Source: CBDCWT01 sp965223305 (lineage in GTDB: Bacteria; Planctomycetota; Planctomycetia; Pirellulales; Pirellulaceae). From it: DNA of 64,000 bases. How positions within the stretch are numbered: the first letter of the stretch is position 1; each line of letters begins with the position of its first letter. This document shows, one piece after another, positions 53,870 through 62,591 of the stretch. Made by a program: the position numbers and the translations under genes. The notes beneath the pieces are model-generated. The model was not told where the DNA came from, ran no database searches, and was given only the letters and a program-made list of their open reading frames with translations. The stretch lies in NCBI GenBank assembly GCA_965223305.1, contig CBDCWT010000027.1:1-64000 (forward strand), given 5' to 3'.

Positions 53870-54655
53870 ATGGATTGGTCAGCTAGATTTGTCAAAGTGT
53901 CTGGTCATAGCAAACTGGAGTGCGGGCGCCTCGGTGTCGGGCAACTGGACGGCAGTCGAAGTCGCGTGCGCCAACCATGGTTGCCGCTGATGATTGGGCT
54001 GTTAATCGCCGCCGGGGCGGTTGCGCCTTACGACGTGGAAGTCGCACAGTTCTTTGCAGATCAGCGGCTGTCTGGAGACCTGCGGCGGCTACTTAACTGG
54101 TGCGAGGCCTTTGCGCACGGGCTTGGTGTAGCGCTCATCGCGCTCGTCGTAATCATCCTCGACCCGCGTCGCCGAGCTTGCTGGCCGCGGATCTTGCTCA
54201 CGGCCTACTCGGCAGGACTTGTTGCCTCTACGTTGAAGGTGGTTGTAGCTCGCAGCCGGCCCGCAGCCTATTTCCGTGAACTCGAATCGTTAGCGCACGT
54301 CCCCGCGACGTTCAAAGGGTGGTTCCCGGTAGTCACCTCGGAGACCTGGCAGGCCGGGTTGGATTCGAGCATCCAGTCATTTCCATCTGGGCATGCCGCC
54401 ACTGCAGTCGGCTTTGCCGGCGGTTTGGCCACGGTCTACCCTCAAGCCCGTTGGCTGTTTGTGCTGCTAGCCATGTTGGCGGCCGCACAGCGTTTATCGG
54501 TCGGAGCACACTATCCCAGCGATGTGCTGGTGGGCGCGTCGATCGGATGCACAGCAGCCGCCTTGCTATGGGGCCGCAAGCCGTCGATCTCAGATGTGCG
54601 AGAGCTCCTGCAGCCAAACTCGCCCTCTCAGACAGCGGCCACCAACCTGGATTAA
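53870..54655 (+). CDS. PAP2-family membrane phosphatase
   Basis: About 261 residues. The three phosphatase motifs are clear: KVVVARSRP (KxxxxxxRP), SFPSGHAATAVG (PSGH) and SVGAHYPSDVLVG (SRxxxxxHxxxD type, with the catalytic His and Asp). Five or six hydrophobic helices surround them. Such enzymes dephosphorylate undecaprenyl pyrophosphate or phosphatidic acid/PGP at the membrane. A 40-residue insert between motifs 1 and 2 (AYFRELESLAHVPATFKGWF) resembles lipid A phosphatase-type loops. The start at 53870 is preferred to an upstream TTG. Confidence 0.9.
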   Translation: MDWSARFVKVSGHSKLECGRLGVGQLDGSRSRVRQPWLPLMIGLLIAAGAVAPYDVEVAQFFADQRLSGDLRRLLNWCEAFAHGLGVALIALVVIILDPRRRACWPRILLTAYSAGLVASTLKVVVARSRPAAYFRELESLAHVPATFKGWFPVVTSETWQAGLDSSIQSFPSGHAATAVGFAGGLATVYPQARWLFVLLAMLAAAQRLSVGAHYPSDVLVGASIGCTAAALLWGRKPSISDVRELLQPNSPSQTAATNLD

Positions 54656-54753
54656 TCGTCAACATCCCAGGACCAGAACTGCACTTAATGAGCGGAGTCG
54701 GATAAACTAATGTTGGGTCGAGAGACCGGGGGCCAATACGGAGTTACCAAGAG

Positions 54754-55287
54754 ATGATGCCCGCCTTCCTGACACTGGTGATGCTCGTTCCACCGCTCCC
54801 GCACGGTGGAGGTCCTCTTCGAAGCTACCGCGAAATCCGAGACGACATTCGAGCGACTCTGCGGGCGGAAGCCACCGCGAATTCGAGCGACCGTCGTTGC
54901 GAAGCCATCGTTCGGCTGACGGAAATCTATCGCGAGCTGGCCAGCGATCCCCGGCAGCGTGATAGTGAGACACTGCAGAAACACAAGATTCGGTTGCGGA
55001 GTCGTTTGTTGAGCGTCCAGCGGGAGATTGATCGAAGCTCCTCTTCGCGCCAACGCGTCGGCGGCCGTGGACAATCTGCAAATCCACGGGGTGGTGGGGC
55101 AGTAATGCCCGACCACGGCCCCCTGCTGGTGGCTCTGATCGAGCGGACGATCTCGCCTGATTTCTGGGACGTCCACGGCGGACCTGGGACCGTCTTCTAT
55201 TACCGGCCGCTACGGGTACTGGTTGTCAGGGCCACCGACGACGTTCACGGGCAAGTTGGTGGGGTGCTCACCGGATTGCGAGAGTAG
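54754..55287 (+). CDS. Secreted protein with secretin-like short C-terminal domain, unknown function
   Basis: 177 residues. A short N-terminal hydrophobic stretch (MMPAFLTLVMLVPPLPHGGG) could be a signal. A helical middle (SYREIRDDIRATLRAEATAN; IVRLTEIYRELASDPRQRDS; HKIRLRSRLLSVQREIDRS) is followed by a Gly/Ser linker and a conserved-looking tail: VALIERTISPDFWDVHGGPG then FYYRPLRVLVVRATDDVHGQ. The IxPDxWDxxGGxG..LVVRxTxxVH pattern resembles the N-domain of secretin-type or planctomycete DUF proteins. Function unknown. It ends 215 bases before tRNA-Asp; that gap shows nothing else. Confidence 0.75.
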   Translation: MMPAFLTLVMLVPPLPHGGGPLRSYREIRDDIRATLRAEATANSSDRRCEAIVRLTEIYRELASDPRQRDSETLQKHKIRLRSRLLSVQREIDRSSSSRQRVGGRGQSANPRGGGAVMPDHGPLLVALIERTISPDFWDVHGGPGTVFYYRPLRVLVVRATDDVHGQVGGVLTGLRE

Positions 55288-55502
55288 CCGTCGGCTGGAG
55301 CCAGCGGCAGATGCCGGGCGTACCACACAGCCAGCGTCCGGATGTGGTCGCATTGGTTCGAGGTGTCTTGTTGGCGCCGGAACGGCGCAGTGTGGCGAGT
55401 GCCAACACCTATCCAAACGGAAAATCGCACCCCCATGAATTGGATTTCAGCGAACCTTGCGGGACGACCGATGCCCGCTATAATTCAGCACTTAGCCTCC
55501 TC

Positions 55503-55576
<74 letters not shown>

Positions 55577-55588
55577 CTGTAGCAAGTT

Positions 55589-55624
55589 AACCCGGCATCG
55601 ATGATTACGATGCCGGGTTTTTTT
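55589..55624 (+). terminator. Rho-independent terminator after tRNA-Asp
   Basis: A perfect 12-base stem AACCCGGCATCG/CGATGCCGGGTT with loop ATGATTA, followed by seven T. It ends the tRNA-Asp transcript. Confidence 0.95.
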
Positions 55625-55995
55625 GTTGCCGGCTTCCTCGGCCTTCTGCTGTGGGAACGTTGCGAATCTGCCGGCCGCTTTTTGGGCCCACAGAGCGCAG
55701 GCGGTTGGCGTTCCGCGCGCGACCGTGCCCAGTCGCTCACATCTACCCAACCGGCAAGGCACGAATAATCCGGCCTAGTCCACAGAGCCCAGACAAAATG
55801 CGGTCGGAGGCCGGCGTGACGCGTTGATTCCCTACAGCCGATCGAACTCTCTCGCCGATTTTTCCTTCGTGGCTGAGAGCTCGCAATATCGCCATGGATG
55901 GCGATCTGGCAGGGATTACGGGTTAGGCGGCCTAAGACCACTTTGGTGCCGTTCAGCCTTTTTTCTCATGCAACAGATTTGCACAGGGGACGACC
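55625..55995. other. Intergenic region without recognised feature
   Basis: 371 bases between the tRNA terminator and the TonB receptor gene. It must hold the receptor promoter. No repeat, RNA gene or small gene is evident. Confidence 0.5.
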
Positions 55996-58056
55996 ATGGA
56001 TGGGCGACTTCCTCCTCGGGGGCGGGGCTTCATGTTTGTCGTCGCGATCATGCTGGCAGTGCCTGGCGCGAGACTAACTTACGCGGATCATGATACGGAT
56101 CCTCTAGTTGATTCGGGTAGTGACGCGTTGCTCGAGGTCGACGACCTCGACCAGTTGTTGGAAATGGCCGACCAGGACATTGGTCAGCTGGCCCATGTCC
56201 GCGTCACGGCTCCAGCCCTACAGGCAGAAGTGTCCACGGTTAGTCGCCAGGTGACCACTGTGGGCCGGTCTCCCGCCGCGGTCTTTGTGATCACCAACGA
56301 GATGATTCGTCGCAGCGGCGCGCGCAGTCTGCCCGAAGTGCTCCGCATGGCGCCCGGCGTTGAGGTAGCACGGATCGACAGCAGCAAGTGGGCGATCACC
56401 ATTCGCGGCTTTAACAGCCGTTTTTCAAACAAGCTGCTAGTTCAGATCGACGGTAGGACCGTCTACACGCCGCTTTTCGGAGGCGTGTTTTGGGATGTTC
56501 AAGATGTCGTCCTGGAGGACATTGAACGCATCGAGGTCATCCGTGGTCCAGGCGCGACGGTTTGGGGAGCCAATGCTGTCAACGGCATCATCAATGTGTT
56601 GACCAAGCACTCCGCCGACAGCCAAGGCCGCTTCCTGCAAGGTGGTAGCGGCACAGAGGAGCGGGGCTTCGTGACCGCGCGGTACGGAGGTTCGCTATCG
56701 GAAGACGCAACCTACCGCGTCTATGGAAAGTGGTTCGATCGCGACACCGGATTCGACCCCGCAGGCAACGCTCACGACGATTGGAGAATGGGGCGAACGG
56801 GCTTCCGCATGGACTGGGCGGCGACCTGTTGCGACCTGATTACTTTCCAGGGCGACTACTATGACGGCTCGACCGGCCGGCGAAACCTCTATGCCGACCC
56901 GATCCTGCTGACTCGCATCGTCGACGACGATGCGAAAGTCGTTGGTGGCAACGCCCTCGTGCGTTGGACGCGCACGCTGAGCGACACTTCAGACTGGGCA
57001 GTTCAAACCTACTACGACCGCACCGAGAGGCATTGGTTGGCTGAAGATTTCCGCGAGGATCGCGACACTGTGGACGTCGACTTTCAGCATCGCTTCCAGC
57101 TCGGCTACCGGCACTCCGTCGTTTGGGGACTGGGTTACCGGAACACCCGAGACCGAATTCGTAACAGTGGATTCGTTCTGGATTTCACTCCAAGCTCGCG
57201 CGCCGACGACCTGTTCAGCTACTTCGCCCAAGACGAGATCACACTTCGCGAGGATCTCTGGTATTTGACCGTTGGGGCCAAGTTCCAGCACAACGACTAC
57301 ACGCCATTCGAGTTTCAGCCAACGGCTCGTCTGCTGTGGACGCCTTCCGCGCACCAGTCGATCTGGGGAGCCATCTCTGGTGCGGCGCGGACGCCCACGA
57401 GGGCGGAGCACAACGTCACCTTGACTTCCTTGCCTATCGGCGGCTTCTTTCCGCGGATCATCGGCAATCCAAACTTCAGGTCAGAGGATCTGCTGGCGTA
57501 TGAGTTGGGAATTCGCACTCAACCCACTGACCAGTTCTCCTGGGACCTCGCTGTCTTTTACTTCGATTACAACGATCTGATGGAGTTTGTCCCACAGGGA
57601 TTCGTGCCACCGTTTTTTGTGCCGCAGCGTTTCGAGAACATTGGGGATGGCGAAGCGTATGGCGGTGAAGTGTCCTTCAACTACGCAGTCACTGACTGCT
57701 GGCGGCTGTTCGGCTCCTATAGCTTCCTGAGGATGAACGTGGGTCAAAGCAGCAACTTCCTGGGCAGCAGTCCCCGCAACCACTCCTACTTGCAATCCTC
57801 TTGGGACTTGGGCTGTAACTGGGAACTGGACCTCATTTGGCGCTACGTTGACAGCCTGCCGGCCGAAGGGGTCCGCAGCTACAACGTCGCTGATGTGCGC
57901 CTGGCGTGGCTGCCCACGAACCACTTTGAAGCAGCGATCGTGGCCCGTCACCTGCTCGACTCCCATCATCCCGAGTTTGGCTTCGACGAGATTACGGGGA
58001 ACTTCAACACCGAGGTTGAGCGTGAGATCTACGGAAGCGTCACGTGGCGGTACTAG
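55996..58056 (+). CDS. TonB-dependent receptor
   Basis: 686 residues. After a signal peptide (FMFVVAIMLAVPGARLTYAD) and a short acidic segment (LEVDDLDQLLEMADQDIGQL) comes the plug: RSPAAVFVITNEMIRRSGAR, SLPEVLRMAPGVEVARIDSS, SNKLLVQIDGRTVYTPLFGG, DIERIEVIRGPGATVWGANA and VNGIINVLTKHSAD. The barrel then runs to a C-terminal aromatic, YGSVTWRY. It imports a ligand across the outer membrane using TonB energy. No TonB box could be assigned. It is followed 70 bases later by a YfiR-like gene, a common pairing in which the small protein may modulate or sense. The ligand is unknown. Confidence 0.93.
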   Translation: MDGRLPPRGRGFMFVVAIMLAVPGARLTYADHDTDPLVDSGSDALLEVDDLDQLLEMADQDIGQLAHVRVTAPALQAEVSTVSRQVTTVGRSPAAVFVITNEMIRRSGARSLPEVLRMAPGVEVARIDSSKWAITIRGFNSRFSNKLLVQIDGRTVYTPLFGGVFWDVQDVVLEDIERIEVIRGPGATVWGANAVNGIINVLTKHSADSQGRFLQGGSGTEERGFVTARYGGSLSEDATYRVYGKWFDRDTGFDPAGNAHDDWRMGRTGFRMDWAATCCDLITFQGDYYDGSTGRRNLYADPILLTRIVDDDAKVVGGNALVRWTRTLSDTSDWAVQTYYDRTERHWLAEDFREDRDTVDVDFQHRFQLGYRHSVVWGLGYRNTRDRIRNSGFVLDFTPSSRADDLFSYFAQDEITLREDLWYLTVGAKFQHNDYTPFEFQPTARLLWTPSAHQSIWGAISGAARTPTRAEHNVTLTSLPIGGFFPRIIGNPNFRSEDLLAYELGIRTQPTDQFSWDLAVFYFDYNDLMEFVPQGFVPPFFVPQRFENIGDGEAYGGEVSFNYAVTDCWRLFGSYSFLRMNVGQSSNFLGSSPRNHSYLQSSWDLGCNWELDLIWRYVDSLPAEGVRSYNVADVRLAWLPTNHFEAAIVARHLLDSHHPEFGFDEITGNFNTEVEREIYGSVTWRY

Positions 58057-58125
58057 TCGCATGTCTTCACGAATACTGATAGCTCGTTCATTACCATCAG
58101 CCGGTCACCGTTGTACGAAAACGAA

Positions 58126-58722
58126 ATGAGTGCGCGGGCAGTCATTCTGGTTCTGAAATCGCTGTACGGGGGCGTCGCATTCGGTCTCGTCACTGCGGTC
58201 GTCTGCTGGTTGAGCTGGGACCCCTCCCTGCTTGTTGCCCAGCCGTACATAGCGCCGGCTCGCGAGTACAAGGTCAAGGGTGTCTTTCTATACAGCTTTG
58301 GACGCTACGTTGAATGGCCGGCTATCGACGAAGCTCCTGATTTTGTGATCGGCGTCTTGGGCGATTCGCTGATTGACTCTACGTTGGCCGGAGTCGCTCA
58401 AAAGAAGGAGCTGAAGGGCAAGCGGATCAAGATTCGCCAGTTTGCCCGGCCCGACAACATCGAATTCTGCCACATTCTTTTCATCTCACATGTCGTGAGC
58501 GCGGAAGACGAGCAGCAGGCGCTCCAGATTGCCAGCGGCCAAGGCATGCTAACCGTGGGAGAAACGACGGAATTCACCAGCCGGGGTGGCTGCATCGGCT
58601 TTCTGGTCGATGGCGAGACTATCCGCTTTCAGATCAACGTCACCGCGACAAAGGCCGAGAGACTTCAACTGGACGCGAAGCTACTCAGAATCGGCGAAGT
58701 GGTCAGCTTCCCAGCTCAATGA
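58126..58722 (+). CDS. YfiR-family (DUF4154) periplasmic protein
   Basis: About 198 residues. A signal or anchor helix (FGLVTAVVCWLSWDPSLLVA) is followed by the DUF4154 pattern: EYKVKGVFLYSFGRYVEWPA, FVIGVLGDSLIDSTLAGVAQ, KGKRIKIRQFARPDNIEFCH, ILFISHVVSAEDEQQALQIA, GMLTVGETTEFTSRGGCIGF and LVDGETIRFQINVTATKAER. YfiR represses the diguanylate cyclase YfiN in Pseudomonas; here no such cyclase is adjacent and the partner is the TonB receptor. Two Cys may form a disulfide as in YfiR. Confidence 0.88.
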   Translation: MSARAVILVLKSLYGGVAFGLVTAVVCWLSWDPSLLVAQPYIAPAREYKVKGVFLYSFGRYVEWPAIDEAPDFVIGVLGDSLIDSTLAGVAQKKELKGKRIKIRQFARPDNIEFCHILFISHVVSAEDEQQALQIASGQGMLTVGETTEFTSRGGCIGFLVDGETIRFQINVTATKAERLQLDAKLLRIGEVVSFPAQ

Positions 58723-58752
58723 TACGAGTTGCCCAACAGCGCCACCGCAACA

Positions 58753-58934
58753 CTAGCCCGGATTATTCATGAAGATCGTCGCGAGAGGTTGTAAGTACGT
58801 TCGTGGCAAGGAAGGCGAGCAATTCTTCCGCAGGCGTATTGAAGCAATACGTCGAGGGAAAATTGTGAAGCATGACGAAGCCACGGATGGACTTACGACC
58901 TCGCAGCAGATCGCTCATGAATAATTCGGGCTAG
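58753..58934. mobile_element. 182-base MITE-like element with CTAGCCCG ends and a 51-aa internal frame
   Basis: Ends CTAGCCCGGATTATTCATGA and TCATGAATAATTCGGGCTAG are inverted copies. Between them an open frame (58769-58924) runs MKIVARGCKYVRGKEGEQFF.. to ..GLTTSQQIAHE and uses TAA of the right end. A 60-base deletion form is at 43423-43482. The right end abuts the stop codon of the Pcm gene. No transposase is in the window; mobilisation in trans is inferred. CTAG at both borders may be the target duplication. Confidence 0.75.
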
Positions 58935-60182
58935 CTACCTTTTCCGCTCGACACGGACACTGACATCGTCAAACGAGATGACGCCGGTTGCTCCGAAAAG
59001 TCCGATACGGAGAATCGCCTCCCGAGCACGGAGGGGGACACGGAAGCGTTTGCCAACAAGCTTCCATTCCGAGCTGTTGCGAAACGGCCCGACGAGCACA
59101 AAACCTAGGTCCTTGCGCTGGTCATCGTAGAAGGTCATTGCAATCATCGGCGTCGCACCGTCTCGGACCGAGAGCCGTAGATCGCTGTAGCGAACCTGGG
59201 CGGAGATTTCGATCTCGGCCAACCGCCGGCCGTCCAGAGGGATCCCCTGCAGCAGGTGTGCGGGACGGCCGAGTTGTTCGTTGCGAAAAGTGACATAGTG
59301 TTGACCCTCGGGGGCGTCGTCGCCCTGCTCCCAGGTCAGCTGCCGCTGATAGTACCATCCGGGCAAGAACCCGTTCTCTGCAGGAGGCTGTTCGAAACCT
59401 CCATTCGCGGCACTCGGACTAGACGGATCGGGCCGGAGACGGCGGTTCTCCTCGGCGGTTCCGGTCATCGGAACGAACAGCGTCGGACGCAGCGCTTCGG
59501 CCTCGAGCTGACCGTCCACCTTGCGCATGAGATAGAGGGTCTGCTGATAACGTTCTCCGGTGGGGATGACCATCAACCCGCCTTCTGCCAGCTGCTGGAC
59601 GAGCGGCTGTGGAACATCTTCTGGCGAGCACGTCACGATGATCTTGTCAAATGGTGCGTGCTCGGCCCAACCTTGAAATCCGTCTCCGACTTTGGAAACT
59701 ACATTGTCGTAGCCAAGCCGCTTCAACGTCCGCTCAGCTTTGCGACCCAACGATTCCACAATTTCGATGGTGTACACCACGTCCACCAAAGGGCTGAGCA
59801 CTGCCGCCTGGTAGCCGCTGCCGGTGCCGATTTCCAGCACGCGATCGGTCGGTTGCGGATCGATACACTCGGTCATGAAAGCGACGATGAACGGCGAAGA
59901 GATGGTCTGCTGGCCGCCGATCGGCAGGGACATGTCGAAATAGGCCCGCTGCCGCAACGCGGCACTTACGAACTCGTGCCGTGGCGTGTTTCGCATCGCT
60001 TCGAGGACGCGCGGCTCCCGCACCCCTGCACCCTTCACGACCTGATCGACCATCCGCATCCTGGCGGCAGTGAACTGGGCCGTCGATTGACCGAGGACGA
60101 AGTCCGAGCCGAGAGCCACGAGCGCAAGCAGCACCAACGCCGAGAACGAAGACCGTGGTGAAAACGCCGTGGCAACGCGCAT
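58935..60182 (-). CDS. Secreted protein-L-isoaspartate O-methyltransferase with C-terminal extension
   Basis: 415 residues. A signal peptide (SSFSALVLLALVALGSDFVL) precedes a complete Pcm domain (~40-245): RHEFVSAALRQRAYFDMSLP, GQQTISSPFIVAFMTECIDP, VLEIGTGSGYQAAVLSPLVD (motif I, 115-134) and DNVVSKVGDGFQGW. Pcm repairs isoaspartyl residues using SAM. Residues ~265-415 form an added domain with NGGFEQ, GFLPGWYYQRQLTW, HYVTFRNEQLGRPAHLLQGI and GVISFDDVSVRVE, a carbohydrate-binding-like beta-sandwich. An exported SAM-dependent enzyme is puzzling because SAM is cytoplasmic. The stop abuts a MITE-like element. Confidence 0.9.
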   Translation of the reverse strand: MRVATAFSPRSSFSALVLLALVALGSDFVLGQSTAQFTAARMRMVDQVVKGAGVREPRVLEAMRNTPRHEFVSAALRQRAYFDMSLPIGGQQTISSPFIVAFMTECIDPQPTDRVLEIGTGSGYQAAVLSPLVDVVYTIEIVESLGRKAERTLKRLGYDNVVSKVGDGFQGWAEHAPFDKIIVTCSPEDVPQPLVQQLAEGGLMVIPTGERYQQTLYLMRKVDGQLEAEALRPTLFVPMTGTAEENRRLRPDPSSPSAANGGFEQPPAENGFLPGWYYQRQLTWEQGDDAPEGQHYVTFRNEQLGRPAHLLQGIPLDGRRLAEIEISAQVRYSDLRLSVRDGATPMIAMTFYDDQRKDLGFVLVGPFRNSSEWKLVGKRFRVPLRAREAILRIGLFGATGVISFDDVSVRVERKR

Positions 60183-60368
60183 CGCAGTACTCCCTCGTGA
60201 GTGGAATGAGCTCCGGTTCTATTATCTCACATCTGGAAAGACAGGTGATCTTCAGACTTCATCAAAACAGCTTAAAAAATACGGCTGACCAAGACACAGG
60301 GAGCCCGCGCGATGGTACGATGAGCGGCCAGCAGACGTTTGACAAATCATTTTTCGGGATCGCAGTGG

Positions 60369-61178
60369 ATGACAGTGATGCGAAGCAATCCAATCAAGCA
60401 GAAGTTGAAGAGCGGTGAACCGACGTTCGGCACCTGGTTGTCCCTGGGAGATATCTATGCGACCCGGGTTCTAGCACGGATGGGATTTGACTGGCTGACG
60501 CTCGACATCGAGCACTCGGCCATCGACTGGTCGCGTGCCACGACAATCTTCTCGGTGATCGCCGACGCGGGCTGTGTCCCCTTGGCTCGCGTGCCGGAGG
60601 GCAGCCATCACTACATCAAACGGGTGCTGGACGCGGGTGCTTGGGGTGTTGTGGTGCCCATGGTCGACACCGTCGAGCAAGCTAAGGCCGCCATTGCGGC
60701 CGCAAAGTATCCACCTCTTGGCAATCGAAGCGTCGGCGGAGGCATGCATTCGATGAACTTCGGCGCGACTGCGGGAGACTACTACGAGCGCGCAAACGAT
60801 GAGATCTTGGTGATCTTACAAACGGAAAGTCCTCGAGGTGTGGAAAACGCCGAGGCCATCTATAGCCAGGCGGGATGCGACGCGATTTTTATCGGACCTA
60901 ACGACCTACGTTACCAGATGCGCGAGGCGGACGGCACTTTCCCAACGCCGGAGGAACACGAGGCGATGGTGCAGCGGGTCATCGAAGTCGGCCAACAGGT
61001 AGGTACACCCACCGGCATTCACGCCATGGACGTCGAGTCAGCACTCAGCCGAGCCGCGCAGGGCATGCAGTTTCTCGCTGTGGGAAGCGATCTCCGCATG
61101 CTCAGCTCGAAGGCTCAGGAGATCATTGGCGGCCTCCAGCCCGCCGAAGCGGCAGCAGCGGACATTGCTCGGTACTAG
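60369..61178 (+). CDS. HpcH/HpaI aldolase family protein
   Basis: About 269 residues. GTWLSLGDIYATRVLARMGF, LTLDIEHSAIDW (catalytic His), PLARVPEGSHHYIKRVLDAG (conserved Arg), WGVVVPMVDTVEQAKAAIAA, VILQTESPRGVENAEAI (metal Glu) and CDAIFIGPNDLRYQ (metal Asp region) match class II pyruvate aldolases such as HpaI/RhmA/GarL, which split 2-keto-3-deoxy acids. The insert READGTFPTPEEHEAM is usual for the branch. Starts at 60369 or 60378 are both possible. First of three same-strand catabolic-looking genes. Confidence 0.9.
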   Translation: MTVMRSNPIKQKLKSGEPTFGTWLSLGDIYATRVLARMGFDWLTLDIEHSAIDWSRATTIFSVIADAGCVPLARVPEGSHHYIKRVLDAGAWGVVVPMVDTVEQAKAAIAAAKYPPLGNRSVGGGMHSMNFGATAGDYYERANDEILVILQTESPRGVENAEAIYSQAGCDAIFIGPNDLRYQMREADGTFPTPEEHEAMVQRVIEVGQQVGTPTGIHAMDVESALSRAAQGMQFLAVGSDLRMLSSKAQEIIGGLQPAEAAAADIARY

Positions 61179-61190
61179 CCTCCCTCTGCT

Positions 61191-61262
61191 CGCAGCGGCA
61201 GGCACGCGCTTCCTGCCGTCCGCCGTTTGAAGGCTGCCCGAGACAGCACACGGAGTGTGTGA
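61191..61262. repeat. TLRVPSA-type palindrome between aldolase and UPF0261 genes
   Basis: GGCAGGCACGCGCTTCCTGC and GCACACGGAGTGTGTGAGCC, a diverged member of the family. It ends about 40 bases before the UPF0261 start. Confidence 0.6.
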
Positions 61263-61303
61263 GCCACCTTGTTCTGAGACGAAGGTTCCGAACCGCGCGA
61301 TCA

Positions 61304-62527
61304 ATGCTCTACCTACTGGCCACTCTCGACACCAAGGGCCCCGAGGCCGCGTTGTTGCGCGATCGGCTCACGAGTTTGGGCGTCACGGTGGCCGTCGTCG
61401 ACTGTGGCTGCCTGGGCGAGCCGGCGTTTCCGCCGCGAGTTACTCGCCAAGAGCTATTCCGCGCCGCCGGCACGACCCACGCCGAGATGGTTGCGGCGGG
61501 CGACCGGGGTCAAGCGGTCGCCAAGGCGGCGATTGGCGCCGCGAAGGTAGTCGAGGATGCCTGGCAACGAGGCGAGTTGACTGGCGTCTTAGCTCTGGGA
61601 GGCTCGGCAGGAACCACGATCGGAACCGCGGCCATGCGGAGACTGCCGATCGGAGTGCCGAAGTTGGTCGTGAGCACGCTGGCTTCCGGACAAGTTAGCC
61701 AATATGTGGGTGAAAAAGACATCCTGATGCACCATTCCGTCGTCGACATTGCGGGCATCAACCGCATCAGCCGCCGGATCCTCGAGAACGCCGCGGCGGC
61801 CATGGGCGGCATGCTGATGCAGCCAAATTCTGCGGTGGAGGACGGCGACCGGCCTATCGTGGCCGCCACGATGTTCGGTGTGACGACCCCCTGTGTCGAG
61901 CAGGCACGCCATGTGGTCGAGCAAGCTGGCTACGAGGTGCTGGTCTTTCACGCCACAGGAAACGGTGGCCGGGCGATGGAGTCGCTCGTTCGCGAGGGCT
62001 TAATCGCAGGAGTGCTCGACATCACCACCACCGAACTGGCGGACGAGCTGGTGGGCGGCGTGCTCTCCGCAGGGCCCGAGCGCCTTACCGCGGCGGCCGA
62101 ACTCGGGGTGCCTCAAGTGGTCTCGGTCGGAGCTACCGACATGGTCAATTTCGGTCCACCTGAGACAGTTCCCGAGGGTTTCCGTGGACGACTGCTTTAC
62201 GAGCACAATCCGACAATCACGCTGATGCGGACCACGGCAGTAGAATGCCGGCAGCTGGGTGAAGAAATCGCCACCAAAGTAGCGGCCTCGAGAGGACCTG
62301 CTGCCATCCTCCTCCCCTTGCGTGGTGTGTCGGCGATCGACGCCAAGGACCAGCCATTTGACGACCCGACAGCGCGTGAGGCACTGTTTGCAGCGATTCG
62401 CAAGCACGCCAACAGCGAGTGTGTCGAGTACGATGCACATATCAACGACCCCCGGTTTGCCGAGGCGGCAGCTCATCGACTGCTGGAAATGATGCGGCGC
62501 AGTGTCCCGGCAAGCCAGGGTGATTAG
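61304..62527 (+). CDS. Tm-1-like ATP-binding domain protein (UPF0261)
   Basis: About 407 residues. MLYLLATLDTKGPEAALLRD, VVDCGCLGEPAFPPRVTRQE, LALGGSAGTTIGTAAMRRLP (nucleotide-binding-like loop), VGEKDILMHHSVVDIAGINR, VAATMFGVTTPCVEQARHVV and VFHATGNGGRAMESLVREGL are hallmarks of UPF0261, the N-terminal half of the tomato Tm-1 resistance protein. The bacterial function is not settled. The next gene encodes the TIM-barrel half of Tm-1, so the pair equals a split Tm-1. The start at 61304 fits the conserved N-terminus; the frame extends a little upstream. Confidence 0.92.
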   Translation: MLYLLATLDTKGPEAALLRDRLTSLGVTVAVVDCGCLGEPAFPPRVTRQELFRAAGTTHAEMVAAGDRGQAVAKAAIGAAKVVEDAWQRGELTGVLALGGSAGTTIGTAAMRRLPIGVPKLVVSTLASGQVSQYVGEKDILMHHSVVDIAGINRISRRILENAAAAMGGMLMQPNSAVEDGDRPIVAATMFGVTTPCVEQARHVVEQAGYEVLVFHATGNGGRAMESLVREGLIAGVLDITTTELADELVGGVLSAGPERLTAAAELGVPQVVSVGATDMVNFGPPETVPEGFRGRLLYEHNPTITLMRTTAVECRQLGEEIATKVAASRGPAAILLPLRGVSAIDAKDQPFDDPTAREALFAAIRKHANSECVEYDAHINDPRFAEAAAHRLLEMMRRSVPASQGD

Positions 62528-62591
62528 GACTTGTGCATGCATCCTCAGAGCTCGCGCTGCGCACCCAGATTCAAACCAGTTTGGAGAAACG

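Noticed and set aside
58769..58924. Calling the MITE internal frame a transposase
   Set aside because: Only 51 residues, no recognisable catalytic motif; listed as part of the element instead.
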